Positions 39,982 to 49,401 are shown, counted from the first letter of the stretch. The stretch: DNA of 64,000 bases from Streptomyces aureus (GCF_000725495.1 NZ_JNZD01000005.1:248001-312000); one strand, 5' to 3'. Numbers and translations: made by a program. The notes: generated by a model from the sequence alone, not told the origin.

Positions 39982-42147
39982 ATGCGCGAAATGATCAAGG
40001 GATCGAACGTGTCGCTCGCGGCGTTGAGCGAGAACACCGACGCAGTGATCGTCAGTCTGGGATGGGCGAGCCCGACCGGCGAGGGCGACGCCGACGTGTC
40101 CGTCCTCCTGCTGGGCGCGAACGGCAAGGTCCGCGACGACGGTGACTTCTACTTCTACAACAACCCGGTCGCCGCGGACGGAAGCGTGCAGCTGCTGGGC
40201 AAGACGCCCGCGGTGGACGGCAACGAGGACCGGATCGGCTTCGACCTGACCGCGGTGCCCTCCGAGGTCGAGCGCATCGTCCTGGCCGCGAGCCGTTACG
40301 ACGGCGCCTGCTTCGGGGAACTGGAGCGCGTGAGGCTGGCGTTGGCGGACGGCGGGGGCGAGGAGCTCCTCCGCTTCGCCATCGACGACGCCGACACGAT
40401 GAGCGCGATCATCTTCGGGGAGCTGTACCGGCGTGCGGAGGAATGGAAGTTCCGCGCCGTCGGCCAGGGCTACGCGTCGGGCCTCGCGGGTCTGGCCACG
40501 GACTTCGGGGTCGACGTCGACGACGACGCGGCGGCCGAGCACGTACCGGACGAGGCCGCCGAAGACACCCCGACGGACCCGTACCCGAACCCGAGCCCGA
40601 ACCCTACGGAGGCGGCGCCACCGGCCGACGGCCCAGGACGGCAGGACGGCGGCGACCCCGTACCCCGGAACGGCGGCGTCCCCGTAGCCCAGGACGGCCT
40701 GCCGTCGGTCCCCTCCCCGCGCCCCGCTCCCCGTCCAGCCCCGGCCCCAGCCCTGGCCGCCGCCCCGCTCCGGCCCGGCGCCGGGGACCGGCCGGAGAGA
40801 GCGGCCGCGCGGCCCCGTACGGCCAAGAAGAAGATCACCCTGCCCAAGGCGGCCAGAAGGACGCTGGCGGAGAACGAGTCGTGGAGGGACGCGCGGCTCT
40901 TCCCGGCGTCGGCGCTGAAGAGCGACCGCGAGCGCGAGACGCGGGCGACCTCGGTCCTGCTGTCCGTGATGGCCCAGGTCCCCGAGTTCGGCCGGCGGCT
41001 CACGGCCGCGTTCGGCGCCCCGGCCGGCCGCATGGAGACGTTCACCGAGGTCACCCTGCCGCACGGCGACAGCCCGCGGCGCCCCGACGGGGTGATCCGG
41101 GTGGAGCGGGCCGGGAAGCTGTGGACGGCGCTCGTCGAGACGAAGACCAACGGCAGCGCGCTCCGGGCCGAACAGGTCCAGGCGTACATGGACATCGCCG
41201 CGCGCCGTGGCTACGAGGCCGTGATCACGCTGTCGAACGACGTGGCGCTGGAGGGCAGCCCGCTCGTCGAGGTCAAGATCGACAAGCGGCGCAAGCACAA
41301 GGTGGCCCTGTGGCATCTGTCCTGGGCGGAAGTCGCGCACCAGGCGCAGCTGTTGATCCGGCACGAGGGCGTCGGCAACGGGGCGCACGCCTGGCTCCTC
41401 CAGGAACTGCTGCACTACCTGCGCCACGAGAACTCCGGCTGCCACGGCTTCCAGAACATGGGGCCGGCCTGGGTGCCGGTGCGCAACGGCATCGACGACG
41501 AGACCCTGTGCCAGGGCGACCCGCGGGCGCTGGAGGTCGTGGAGAGCTGGGAGCGTCTCGTCCGCCAGGTCTGTCTGCGCCTCGGCGGCGAACTGGGACA
41601 GAAGGTGCTGCCCGTCCAGCGCGCCAGGCGCGGGGTCGACCCGAACGCGCTGCGGGGCCGTCTCGCCGACCGGCTCTGCCTCGACGGGAGGCTGCAGTCG
41701 GAGCTGCGCATCGAGGGGACGCCCGGAGTCCTGGCGATCAGCGCGGACCTGCGGACGGGCAAGCTCCGTACGTCGATCGAGATCCCGGCGCCGGAGCAGG
41801 GCCAGCCGCTTTCGTGGGCGAAGCGCCTGGTCCGGCGGCTGGACGAGGCCCCGGCGGACCTCCATGTCGAGACGCTCGTCGAAGGGGAGGCGGCCGGCCG
41901 CCGCGGAACGCTCGAACGCCTCCGTCCCGAGCCGGCCGACCTGCTGCCCAAGGACCCCGCGTCCCGGATCGCCGGCTTCCGCCTGTCCCTCCTGAAGGGC
42001 ATGGGCAGCACCCGGGGAAACGCGGAGTCGAGCTTCATCCGCAGTGTCGACGACGCGGCCCATCGCTTCTACAGCACCGTGGTGGTCCACCTGGACGGCA
42101 CGACACCACGGCGAACACCCGCCAAGGACGGGGCCCGTACGGGTTGA
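39982..42147 (+). CDS. TerD-domain protein fused to a PD-(D/E)xK-like nuclease region
   Basis: A 721-residue fusion. Residues 1-175 are a TerD (tellurium-resistance/calcium-stress) domain: IKGSNVSLAALSE, VIVSLGWASP, DADVSVLLLGANGKVRDDGD, DFYFYNNPVAADGSV, DRIGFDLTAVP and the acidic AIDDADTMSAIIFGELYRR. A Pro/Ala/Asp-rich linker (176-280) leads to a second part containing PDGVIRVE and WTALVETKTNG, the D-(x)n-ExK spacing of restriction-type nucleases, followed by LRAEQVQAYMDIAARRGYEA. The final 250 residues resemble no domain I know. TerD-nuclease fusions are described in reviews of Ter stress systems; catalysis and target here are untested. ATG 39982 follows GGGGGGA. Confidence 0.8.
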   Translation: MREMIKGSNVSLAALSENTDAVIVSLGWASPTGEGDADVSVLLLGANGKVRDDGDFYFYNNPVAADGSVQLLGKTPAVDGNEDRIGFDLTAVPSEVERIVLAASRYDGACFGELERVRLALADGGGEELLRFAIDDADTMSAIIFGELYRRAEEWKFRAVGQGYASGLAGLATDFGVDVDDDAAAEHVPDEAAEDTPTDPYPNPSPNPTEAAPPADGPGRQDGGDPVPRNGGVPVAQDGLPSVPSPRPAPRPAPAPALAAAPLRPGAGDRPERAAARPRTAKKKITLPKAARRTLAENESWRDARLFPASALKSDRERETRATSVLLSVMAQVPEFGRRLTAAFGAPAGRMETFTEVTLPHGDSPRRPDGVIRVERAGKLWTALVETKTNGSALRAEQVQAYMDIAARRGYEAVITLSNDVALEGSPLVEVKIDKRRKHKVALWHLSWAEVAHQAQLLIRHEGVGNGAHAWLLQELLHYLRHENSGCHGFQNMGPAWVPVRNGIDDETLCQGDPRALEVVESWERLVRQVCLRLGGELGQKVLPVQRARRGVDPNALRGRLADRLCLDGRLQSELRIEGTPGVLAISADLRTGKLRTSIEIPAPEQGQPLSWAKRLVRRLDEAPADLHVETLVEGEAAGRRGTLERLRPEPADLLPKDPASRIAGFRLSLLKGMGSTRGNAESSFIRSVDDAAHRFYSTVVVHLDGTTPRRTPAKDGARTG

Positions 42148-42243
42148 GCCCGCCGGGCTCCCACGAGCTCCCGGATCCCCCTGGCCTGAAAGGGCGCCTC
42201 GAAGCCACCCTGGCGCCCCTGGCAGGACTCGCCGTGCCGTCGG

Positions 42244-42810
42244 CTACCCCATGGACTTGGCGCCGTCCAGGGACTCTCGGATGATGTCGGCGTGCCCGGC
42301 GTGCTGGGCGGTCTCGGTGACGATGTGCAGCAGCACCCGGCGGGCACTCCATCGCCCGCCCGGCTCGGACCACGGGGCCTTCGGCAGTGGTTGTGCGGCG
42401 TCCAGGTCGGGCAGGGTGACGACCAGTTCGTCGGTCCGACGGGCCACCTCGGCGTAGTCGGCGAGCACGCCGGTCAGCGTCTCGCCCGGCAGCATCCGGA
42501 ACTCGTCGGCCCGCCGGGCCCAGTCGGCCTCGGTCATCTTGGTGAAGTCGGGCATCGCCGACGGGCCGTCCAGGATGAACCGCACCCAGGTTCGCTCGAC
42601 CGCAGTGACATGTTTGATCAGGCCGCCCAGACACAACTGACTGGCGGTGGTCCGGCGCCCGGCCTGCTCGTCGGTGAGGTCTCGGGTGGTGAATCGCAGG
42701 AAGTGCCGCTGCTTGGCCAGCGCTTCCAGCAAGTCGGCGCGCTCGCCGGTGACCGGCTCACGGGCCGCGTCGTGGGTGGCCGATTCGTCGACAGTCACGG
42801 TCTCGCTCAT
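42244..42810 (-). CDS. DinB-family (DUF664) protein
   Basis: A 188-residue four-helix DinB-like protein: ERADLLEALAKQRHFLRFTT, LCLGGLIKHVTAVERTWVRF and RRVLLHIVTETAQHAGHADI contain the metal-binding His triad (KHV, LHIV...HAGHAD). These proteins are related to mycothiol-dependent transferases, so a thiol-transfer role in detoxification is plausible. ATG 42810 follows AAGGCAG. An inverted repeat in its promoter region (42869) may be an operator. Confidence 0.85.
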   Translation of the reverse strand: MSETVTVDESATHDAAREPVTGERADLLEALAKQRHFLRFTTRDLTDEQAGRRTTASQLCLGGLIKHVTAVERTWVRFILDGPSAMPDFTKMTEADWARRADEFRMLPGETLTGVLADYAEVARRTDELVVTLPDLDAAQPLPKAPWSEPGGRWSARRVLLHIVTETAQHAGHADIIRESLDGAKSMG

Positions 42811-42868
42811 GGTTGCTGCCTTCCGTGGTTCGTGTTCCGCCGGGCAGGAAGGACGCTAGAGCCAGTAG

Positions 42869-42885
42869 AGGTCAGATCCTGACCT
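42869..42885. promoter_or_regulatory. Operator-like inverted repeat upstream of the DinB gene
   Basis: AGGTCAGATCCTGACCT: two 6-bp arms AGGTCA/TGACCT around GATCC, 59 nt upstream of the DinB-family start codon. Candidate site for an unidentified regulator. Confidence 0.4.
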
Positions 42886-42995
42886 AAATGAACTGAAAGG
42901 GTGAAGCAGCGATCCGCTCGTTCTGCGCCCCGGTTTGCCCTGAATTCCCAGTCCGGCCTGGCACGAACGTGGCACAGCGAGGCCACCGGGCATCC

Positions 42996-43508
42996 CTACG
43001 CGTTTCCCTCGCAGTCGGCACTGATCCTGAGTTCATGCAGCATTTTTTCCATTTTGCCGTCTGCGCCGACGAGGGGTGCGCTAATACGTGTGACGAAAAC
43101 CGCCCAGGTTCCCCGGGTGAGGAGGCTCTCGTCAGTACCTCCGGCGCCGGCCTGCTTCCAACCGTGTGCCCGCAGTGCCGCTGTCACATCCTCGCGGGAA
43201 CGAAGAGCACTCTTCGTCGACACGAAGCCGTCGAGAGAGACGGAGCAGTAATCTCCGGCGGGTTCCTCTTTACCGGCTCCTCTGAACCCGTCAGGCGCTT
43301 TCACGTTAGCCACCGCTTGCAGCAGCTCCGTACGAACGGTCTCGTATTCCATGCGGCGGTGAGCGGCCAAAGGGTCGGCGCTCACCTTTGATCGGCCCGG
43401 GGAAGGCTGGGAGGGCTGGGAAGTCTGAGTGGTCCCGCATCCTGCGATCAGTCCGATGAGTCCGATCAGTGGAAGAAGGCAGACGAGGCGGGGTATGGCA
43501 TGACGCAT
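42996..43508 (-). CDS. Lipoprotein of unknown function
   Basis: A 170-residue lipoprotein: hydrophobic core VCLLPLIGLIGLIAG with lipobox LIAGC (Cys at about 24), a Ser/Gln/Pro linker, then a mixed domain with two further Cys (AGDYCSVS and SADCEG). RRMEYETVRTELLQAVANV forms an amphipathic helix. Third-position G+C is lower than in neighbours. ATG 43508 is chosen; ATG 43520 is four codons upstream. Confidence 0.65.
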   Translation of the reverse strand: MRHAIPRLVCLLPLIGLIGLIAGCGTTQTSQPSQPSPGRSKVSADPLAAHRRMEYETVRTELLQAVANVKAPDGFRGAGKEEPAGDYCSVSLDGFVSTKSALRSREDVTAALRAHGWKQAGAGGTDESLLTRGTWAVFVTRISAPLVGADGKMEKMLHELRISADCEGNA

Positions 43509-43645
43509 GCCCGCGATCATAAGCTGCTGGTCAGGGCACCGAGGGGCATCAAATGCGAGACAAGGATCATGAAGGGTTCAACCGTGTTGAAGCCGCCGCC
43601 AGTTGCCCCTTCACGGAGAGCGAATATGCACCGCGACCTCGGCAC

Positions 43646-43685
43646 GCTTTGAGGTGTACCCGCATCTTCATCAGGTCGATCGAGG
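43646..43685. repeat. Dispersed 40-bp repeat, copy 2
   Basis: GCTTTGAGGT...CATCTTCATCAGGTCGATCG; partner of 35572-35611. Confidence 0.5.
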
Positions 43686-43725
43686 CACCCTCACGGCCAC
43701 GACGAGCCTCCGCTGAACCCGCTCG

Positions 43726-43977
43726 TCACCGATCCCGGGAAACTGGGCCTCCCTGCTCCTCTGCGGTCCGCTCAGCCGCCACGATGCAGCCGCTGAATTC
43801 GACGTGCGGGCGAGTCACCGCCCATCCATCCGCTTCTCGGACCGGCACCAATTCGATTGCGCCGGGCACCGAATGCCGCACGTTCGACGTCCTGTCGGGA
43901 GAAACTTCGTACCGGCAGTGCACTTCCGTGTCGGTGAGCACCCGCAACCGGGTCGACGCATGCGCATTCCCGGCCAT
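43726..43977 (-). CDS. Small hypothetical protein
   Basis: An 83-residue soluble protein (MAGNAHASTRLRVLTDTEVH ... SVPGAIELVPVREADGWAV ... HVEFSGCIVAAERTAEEQG) with beta-strand-like segments. ATG 43977 is supported by GAGGAGC 3 nt upstream. No family recognised. A larger frame on the other strand has poor codon bias and is rejected. Confidence 0.5.
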   Translation of the reverse strand: MAGNAHASTRLRVLTDTEVHCRYEVSPDRTSNVRHSVPGAIELVPVREADGWAVTRPHVEFSGCIVAAERTAEEQGGPVSRDR

Positions 43978-44393
43978 GATGCTCCTCGCGGAAAGCAATC
44001 TCCGCAGCACTGGATCTGCCAGTCATCGACCCACCCGCCGGTTCCGTCATCCGGCCGGCCTGGCGCGGCGCGCGGAAGGCCGTTTCCGCCCCCGCACGTC
44101 CTCGCCCCGCCCAGGTGGCCTGCTTGGCCGGCAACAGCGTCCCGGTGCTTCTGGCGACCTACGCGCGGTGCGACGGAGGCAGCCACCTGACTTGAAAACG
44201 CGCCTCGAAGCCGCCGGAGGCCGTCCCGACCCGCCCGACGCGGGCTGAGGCTCCCCGGCGAAAATTTCGCCACGTATACGGCAGAGCCGCCCGCGAGAAC
44301 CCGGTGACAGCCGGACGGCCCCGGGCCTCTCCCTTGATCATCGGGAGGGCGTTCGGGACATAGCTGCATCGAGTGAAACCTGCTCCGACCAGC
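43978..44393. other. Gene-free stretch before tRNA-Arg
   Basis: No coding frame is convincing. It contains GGCGAAAATTTCGCC (44257-44271), a 7-bp-arm palindrome, and at 44189-44213 a segment ACTTGAAAACGCGCCTCGAAGCC-like that resembles 42186-42207 (TGAAAGGGCGCCTCGAAGCC). Confidence 0.4.
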
Positions 44394-44419
44394 AAAAAGC
44401 CCTCCCATGAGGGAGGGCG
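44394..44419 (-). terminator. Terminator of tRNA-Arg
   Basis: On the minus strand, CCCTCCC and GGGAGGG form a 7-bp stem around TCAT, followed by GCTTTTT. A classical intrinsic terminator 7 nt after the tRNA. Confidence 0.85.
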
Positions 44420-44425
44420 GAGACT

Positions 44426-44501
44426 GGCGCCCCCGGCAGGACTCGAACCTGCGGCCAAGCGCTTAGAAGGCGCCTGCTCTATCCACTGAGCTACGGGGGC
44501 C
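44426..44501 (-). tRNA. tRNA-Arg, anticodon TCT
   Basis: Acceptor stem GCCCCCG/CGGGGGC with discriminator G and an encoded CCA end; D arm AGCTCAGTGGATAGAGC; anticodon loop CTTCTAA (anticodon TCT, reading AGA); T arm GCAGGTTCGAGTCCTGC. 76 nt with CCA. Reads AGA/AGG, rare codons in this genome. Confidence 0.95.
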
Positions 44502-44812
44502 GGGTGTGTCGGCCTGTGTGTCGTGGTGCCCGGGTGTGGGCGGATCCGTGACCTTGCCGGGGACAAGGATAGGGGTCCCGCATCCCTGCCCCTCCTACTG
44601 CGCCTCCGTGGCTCGATGTGGAGGTTCAGTGAAGCGGTCCTGATAATCGCAGGCGGGTACGAATCGTGCACCGCTTTTGGCGTCCTGAGCATCGGGTGTT
44701 GTGCACTCGTTATGCCTGCGCCCCAGTCATCCCTTCCGCCCCGTCTGTCCTGTCGGCGCGCAGACATACCCATATGCTTCAGAAAGACTCCAAAATTGGG
44801 CATTCTTCGCAT
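44502..44812. other. Promoter region between tRNA-Arg and dynA
   Basis: About 310 bases between divergent genes with no coding frame of normal bias. Comparatively AT-rich near 44640-44810, where the promoters should lie; no hexamer pair is clear enough to call. Confidence 0.4.
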
Positions 44813-46420
44813 GTGGTGACCTTGGACGTACGGCCCCAGCTGCTCGACGCACTCTCCGCCCTGCGCGAGCGTGTCGCCGCCGCACGCTTTCCGCTGCCCC
44901 TGGCCGGGGCTCCACGCGCGCGTGCCAACCGCGACGAACTGCTCGCACAGCTCGACGACTATTTGGTGCCCCGGTTGAGGGAACCCGAAGCGCCGCTTCT
45001 CGCCGTCATCGGCGGGTCCACCGGCGCCGGCAAGTCGACCCTCGTCAACTCCCTTGTGGGACGTCGGGTCAGCGAAGCGGGCGTCCTGCGCCCGACGACC
45101 CGTACCCCGGTGCTGGTGTGCCATCCGGAGGACCATCACTGGTTCAGCGGCATGCGCGTGCTGCCCCAGCTCACGCGTGTGTGGACGCCCCATCAGGAGT
45201 CCGGCGACGATCTTCCGGCCGTCACCGGGCGCGGTGAGCGGGTGCTGCGCATCGAGACCGCCGACACGCTCCCGCGCGGCCTCGCCCTCCTCGACGCGCC
45301 CGACGTCGACTCCCTGGTGGCCGACAACCGGGTGCTGGCCGCCGAGCTGATCTGCGCGGCCGACATCTGGGTGATGGTGACGACGGCCGCGCGGTACGCC
45401 GACGCCGTGCCGTGGCATCTGCTGCGGACCGCCAAGGAGCAGAAGGCGACCCTGGTGACGGTCCTGGACCGGGTGCCGCATCAGGTGGTGTCCGAGGTCT
45501 CGCGGCAGTACGGCGCTCTGCTCGCCAAGGCGGGACTCGGCGAGGCTCCCCGCTTCACGGTGCCGGAACTGCCCGAGTCCGCGTGGGGCGGCGGCCTGCT
45601 GCCCGCCACGGCCGTCGCACCGCTGCGTACGTGGCTCACGCACCAGATCCAGGACCCAGGGGCCCGCCACGGCGCCATGGCCCGTACGGCACACGGTGTA
45701 CTGGACTCCCTGAAGGCGCGGATGCCGGAGCTGGCCAGTGCCACCGCCGCGCAGTACGCCGCCGCGACCCGGCTCACGGCGGCCGTCGACGGGGCGTACG
45801 ACAGCGAGTACACCCGGGTACGCGGGCGTCTCCAGGCCGGGGCGGTGCTCTCCGGGGACGCGCTCAAGCGCTGGCGCGCCTACCCCCTCGACTGCACCGC
45901 CGAGGAGCTCTTGGACGCGCTCGTGGAGAGCCTGTCCGCGCTGCTGCTGTGCTCCGTCGCGGCGGCCGACGAGCGGGTGGACGACGCCTGGCGCCGTGAA
46001 CCCGCCTCGGGCGCGCCGGAGCTGACGGGCCGTGATCCGGCCCTGGAGAGCGCCGAGCACCGGATCGGCCTGGCGGTGCGGCGCTGGCGGCGCGTCCTGG
46101 AGGAGTACGCCGAGGACGAGGTGCGCGACCTCGACAAGAGCGTCGCCCCCGACTCCTCGGTGGTGGCCGCGCTGGTCGCCACCGCGCTCCTGGGCGGCCG
46201 CAGGGCGCGCAACGCGGGCGAGCGGCTGGCCGAGCGGATCGGGGCGCACGGCGCGCTGCGGCTGCGCGACAAGGCCGGCCGGCTGCTCACGGAGCTCGTC
46301 GACACGGCCCTGCAAGCCGAACGCGAGCGTCGTCTCGCGCCGCTCGAAGCGCTCGAAGTCCATCCGGAACCCCAGGCCGAGCTGATCGCCGCGCTGTCCG
46401 TACTGCAGAAGGAGAGGTGA
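44813..46420 (+). CDS. dynA: Dynamin-like GTPase DynA
   Basis: A 535-residue dynamin-family GTPase. The G domain follows about 55 residues of helix: P-loop [15 protein letters not shown], switch I Thr in [11 protein letters not shown]3 [10 protein letters not shown] (DxxG degenerate) and the stalk helices after residue 290. No clear membrane helix. In S. venezuelae, DynA and DynB form a complex that stabilises FtsZ rings at sporulation septa; here the paralogue follows directly with overlapping codons. GTG 44813 is preferred over ATG 44774 because the intervening codons lack the genome's third-position bias and the family begins [10 protein letters not shown]. Assignment of A versus B rests on the missing membrane segment. 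Confidence 0.85.
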   Translation: MVTLDVRPQLLDALSALRERVAAARFPLPLAGAPRARANRDELLAQLDDYLVPRLREPEAPLLAVIGGSTGAGKSTLVNSLVGRRVSEAGVLRPTTRTPVLVCHPEDHHWFSGMRVLPQLTRVWTPHQESGDDLPAVTGRGERVLRIETADTLPRGLALLDAPDVDSLVADNRVLAAELICAADIWVMVTTAARYADAVPWHLLRTAKEQKATLVTVLDRVPHQVVSEVSRQYGALLAKAGLGEAPRFTVPELPESAWGGGLLPATAVAPLRTWLTHQIQDPGARHGAMARTAHGVLDSLKARMPELASATAAQYAAATRLTAAVDGAYDSEYTRVRGRLQAGAVLSGDALKRWRAYPLDCTAEELLDALVESLSALLLCSVAAADERVDDAWRREPASGAPELTGRDPALESAEHRIGLAVRRWRRVLEEYAEDEVRDLDKSVAPDSSVVAALVATALLGGRRARNAGERLAERIGAHGALRLRDKAGRLLTELVDTALQAERERRLAPLEALEVHPEPQAELIAALSVLQKER

Positions 46421-48711
46421 CCGCGGTGACTGCCGTCACTGACCACACGGATCAAGCCGACCGTCCTGGAGACGGACGTTCTGGAGACGGACGCTCCGGA
46501 GAGGGGCGCTCCGGGAACGGACGTTCTGGAGACGGGCGCAACGGAGAGGGGCGCTCCGGGGACGGATGCTCTGGCGACGGGCACGCCGAGGGCACGCCTC
46601 CCGGGGACGGGCGTCCCGGGGACGGTCGCCGCGTGCCCGAGCACTCCGACGACGGCGCCCGCGATAACGCCTCTTCGGGTGCGGCCGCCTCGGGCGCCGA
46701 GAGCGAGGGGACCGCCGGCGTCGACGCGGCCGCCAGGAGCGCCCGGGACGCCCGCGCGGAGGGCGGACCGCCCGGCGGTACGGCACGGAGCGGCACCCGG
46801 CCCCAGGACGGCACGGAAGGCGCCGACGGCACGGGCGGAGCCCGAGGAGGCGGCAAGGAGGGCGGTACCGGCAAGACCGGGCGGAGCGACGGCGCCGCCG
46901 GACAGGGCGCCGCGCGGAACACCTCGGGAGCCGAGCCGCACGCGCGCGGGGAGGCCGAGGACTCCGCGCGCGCGGAGGACGGCCCCGTCTGGGACGACGG
47001 CCTCATCGCGCGCCGGGTGACCGAGACGGCCGCCGCCCGCTACCAGACGCCGCAGGCGGAGACGAAGGCCGCCGTCGCGTCGGTCCCGGCCCCCCTCGCG
47101 TACGACGCTCCGCTGGGCTCACGCCTGGACGCGCTCCGCGAACTGGTGGGCCTCTCCCGGGCGCGCCTCGACAGCGGCACCCTCGCCGAGGCGGGCCGGG
47201 TCCTGGACGAGGCGGCGGCCCGGCGCAAGCTGTCCGGGGAGCACACCGTCGTCGCCATCGCCGGGGCCACGGGCAGCGGCAAGTCGCAGCTCTTCAACGC
47301 GCTCGCGGGCGTGGCGATCTCCGAGACCGGCGTCCGCAGACCGACGACGTCGGCGCCGATCGCCTGCACCTGGAGCGACGGCGCGGCCACCCTCATCGAC
47401 CGGCTCGGCATCCCCGGACGGCTGCGCAGACGCCCGCTGCAGAGCGCGGAGGCGGAGTCCCAGCTGCGCGGCCTGGTCCTGGTCGACCTGCCCGACCACG
47501 ACTCGGCGGCCGTCCAGCACCGCGCGCAGGTGGACCGTGTCCTCGGGCTGGTCGACGCGGTCATCTGGGTGGTCGATCCGGAGAAGTACGCGGACGCCGT
47601 CCTCCACGAGCGCTATCTGCGGCCGCTGGCCGGGCACGCGGAAGTCACGTTCGTGGTGCTCAACCAGGTGGACCGGCTCCCCGGCGACGCCGCCGACCAG
47701 GTGCTCGACGATCTGCGGCGGCTGCTCGACGAGGACGGCATCGCGCTCGGCGAGTACGGCGAACCGGGCGCGACCGTCCTCTCGCTGTCCGCGCTCACCG
47801 GTGCCGGTGTCCCCGAACTGCGCGAGTGCCTGAGCCAGTTCGTGGCCGAACGCGGGGCGGCGGCGCGGCGGATCTCCGCCGATCTCGACCTGGCCGCCGC
47901 GCGGCTCCGGCCCGTCTACGCGACGGGGCGGCGGGTCGGGCTCAGCGAGGAGGCGCGGGACGAGTTCTCCGACCGGCTCGCGGACGCGGTCGGCGCCGTG
48001 GCGACCGGGGAGGCCGCCGAGCGGTCCTGGCGCCGCAACGCCAACCGGGCCTGCGGCACGCCCTGGCTGCGGCTGTGGCGCTGGTACCTGGAGCGGCGCG
48101 AGCCTCCGACCGGGCGGCTGCCGGTGCGCGCTCCCGTGGACGAGGAGGCCACCGCACGCCAGCGGGTCGAGCAGGCCGTGCGCACGGTGGCCGACCGGGC
48201 CGCGTACGGGCTTCCGGCGCCCTGGGCGCAGGCGGTGCGCGAGGCGGCCGTGCGGGGCGCGCAGGGGCTGCCCGAGGCGCTGGACGACATGGCGGCGCGT
48301 GCCACAGCGCCGGCGGGAAGGCCGCCACGGCCGGGCTGGTGGCCCGTCGCGGTGCTGGCACAGGCCGCGATGACGATCGTGCAGGTCGTCGGCGGGCTCT
48401 GGCTGGTGGGCCAGATCATCGGGGTCATGTCCCCGAACCTCGGGGTTCCGGTGCTGCTGATGCTGTCCGGCATCATCGGCGGCCCGGCCGTCGAATGGGC
48501 CAGCAGAATGGCGGCCCGCGGCCCGGCCAGGCGCTACGGCCTGGAGGCGGAGAGACGGTTGCGTGAGGCGGCCGCCGCGTGCGGCAGGGCCCGGGTGCTG
48601 GATCCGGTGGCCGCGGAGCTGCTGCGGTACCGCGAGGTGCGGGAGCAGTACGGGCGGGTCATCGGGGTGGCGACGGCGGGGACAGCGACAGCGGGTACCC
48701 CGGTCGGGTGA
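46417..48711 (+). CDS. dynB: Dynamin-like GTPase DynB
   Basis: A 764-residue dynamin-family GTPase. Residues 1-180 are low-complexity, including about eleven [10 protein letters not shown] units, then helices and the G domain: P-loop [15 protein letters not shown], switch Thr in [11 protein letters not shown]3 [10 protein letters not shown] and G4 [10 protein letters not shown] hydrophobic pair near 640-690 ([20 protein letters not shown] and [16 protein letters not shown]) anchors it in the membrane. It should assemble with DynA at division septa. The GTG overlaps the dynA stop (GTGA); GTG 46426 is an alternative with better ribosome-site spacing. Confidence 0.87.
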   Translation: MTAVTAVTDHTDQADRPGDGRSGDGRSGEGRSGNGRSGDGRNGEGRSGDGCSGDGHAEGTPPGDGRPGDGRRVPEHSDDGARDNASSGAAASGAESEGTAGVDAAARSARDARAEGGPPGGTARSGTRPQDGTEGADGTGGARGGGKEGGTGKTGRSDGAAGQGAARNTSGAEPHARGEAEDSARAEDGPVWDDGLIARRVTETAAARYQTPQAETKAAVASVPAPLAYDAPLGSRLDALRELVGLSRARLDSGTLAEAGRVLDEAAARRKLSGEHTVVAIAGATGSGKSQLFNALAGVAISETGVRRPTTSAPIACTWSDGAATLIDRLGIPGRLRRRPLQSAEAESQLRGLVLVDLPDHDSAAVQHRAQVDRVLGLVDAVIWVVDPEKYADAVLHERYLRPLAGHAEVTFVVLNQVDRLPGDAADQVLDDLRRLLDEDGIALGEYGEPGATVLSLSALTGAGVPELRECLSQFVAERGAAARRISADLDLAAARLRPVYATGRRVGLSEEARDEFSDRLADAVGAVATGEAAERSWRRNANRACGTPWLRLWRWYLERREPPTGRLPVRAPVDEEATARQRVEQAVRTVADRAAYGLPAPWAQAVREAAVRGAQGLPEALDDMAARATAPAGRPPRPGWWPVAVLAQAAMTIVQVVGGLWLVGQIIGVMSPNLGVPVLLMLSGIIGGPAVEWASRMAARGPARRYGLEAERRLREAAAACGRARVLDPVAAELLRYREVREQYGRVIGVATAGTATAGTPVG
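46466..46632 (+). repeat. 15-bp tandem repeats in dynB
   Basis: About eleven imperfect copies of GGAGACGGACGTTCT / GGAGAGGGGCGCTCC encode a GDGRS-type pentapeptide array in the N-terminal tail. Copy number is likely variable. Confidence 0.8.
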
Positions 48712-48782
48712 CGCGGATTTCCACAACTGCCCGGCGGCCCACAGCGCCGAGCGGGTCCGGCCCGGCGGCGGCAGTCTGAATT

Positions 48783-48815
48783 CCGCGGCGGTCGCAGCGC
48801 ATGCGACCGCCGCGG
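48783..48815. terminator. Hairpin between dynB and ssbB
   Basis: CCGCGGCGGTCGCA and its exact complement around a 5-nt loop, 71 nt after the dynB stop and 29 nt before the ssbB start. It may end the dynAB message or attenuate read-through into ssbB. Confidence 0.65.
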
Positions 48816-48844
48816 CAGACGTATCCGCACGGGAGGGATTCACG

Positions 48845-49312
48845 ATGAACGAGACGATGGTGTGCGCGGTGGGCAACGTGGCGACACGGCCCGTGTACCG
48901 GGACTTGGCGAACGGCGCGTCGGCGCGGTTCCGGCTGGCGGTGACCTCTCGGTACTGGGACCGCGAGAAGAACGGATGGACGGACGGGCACACCAACTTC
49001 TTCACGGTGTGGGCCAATCGCGCGCTCGCCACGAACGTGGGCGCCTCGGTGTCGGTGGGCGATCCCGTCATCGTGCAGGGCAGGCTGAAGGTGCGCACGG
49101 AGACCCGCGACGGACAGAGCTGGACGTCGGCGGACATCGACGCGGTGGCGATCGGCCACGACCTCTCTCGCGGCACGTCGGCCTTCCGGCGCCCGTCCAA
49201 GGAGGGCGAGCCGGCTCCGGACCGGCGCCCCGAGCCCAGTTGGGAGACCGACCCGGATGCCGAGCTCGGAGGTGTGTCCCAACCGCTGCCCGAACCGGCC
49301 GGGGTGACGTGA
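48845..49312 (+). CDS. ssbB: Single-strand DNA-binding protein SsbB
   Basis: A 155-residue SSB paralogue. The OB fold covers residues 1-105 (MVCAVGNVATRPVYRDLANG, FRLAVTSRYWDREKNGWTDG, NFFTVWANRALATNVG, GDPVIVQGRLKVR). The tail is acidic and Pro-rich but lacks the DDDIPF-type tip of the main SSB, as known for Streptomyces SsbB, which is needed for chromosome segregation in sporulation. Its position after dynAB fits a sporulation role. GGGAGG precedes the ATG. Confidence 0.9.
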   Translation: MNETMVCAVGNVATRPVYRDLANGASARFRLAVTSRYWDREKNGWTDGHTNFFTVWANRALATNVGASVSVGDPVIVQGRLKVRTETRDGQSWTSADIDAVAIGHDLSRGTSAFRRPSKEGEPAPDRRPEPSWETDPDAELGGVSQPLPEPAGVT

Positions 49313-49338
49313 TGTCAGAGAGTGCCGTGATCTGACCG

Positions 49339-49401
49339 AACTGCGGCTTATCGACAAATAAACGGCGAACAGCTCTCGTGGATTTGTCGATAGGCGCAGC
49401 T
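49339..49401. promoter_or_regulatory. Long inverted repeat between ssbB and the surface-protein gene
   Basis: AACTGCGGCTTATCGACAAA (49339-49358, plus T) and ATTTGTCGATAGGCGCAGCT (49382-49401) are complementary with one gap and two mismatches; the inner 10 bp TATCGACAAA is perfect. Terminator of ssbB or an operator for the next gene. Confidence 0.55.

Noticed and set aside
43553..44248. Plus-strand 231-codon frame
   Set aside because: Arg/Ser/Pro-rich with poor codon bias; the minus-strand 83-residue gene with a good ribosome site fits better.
44426..44501. tRNA-Arg as the integration site of the island
   Set aside because: The tRNA is 8 kb away and shares no visible sequence with the 80-bp direct repeats at 29634 and 36601.
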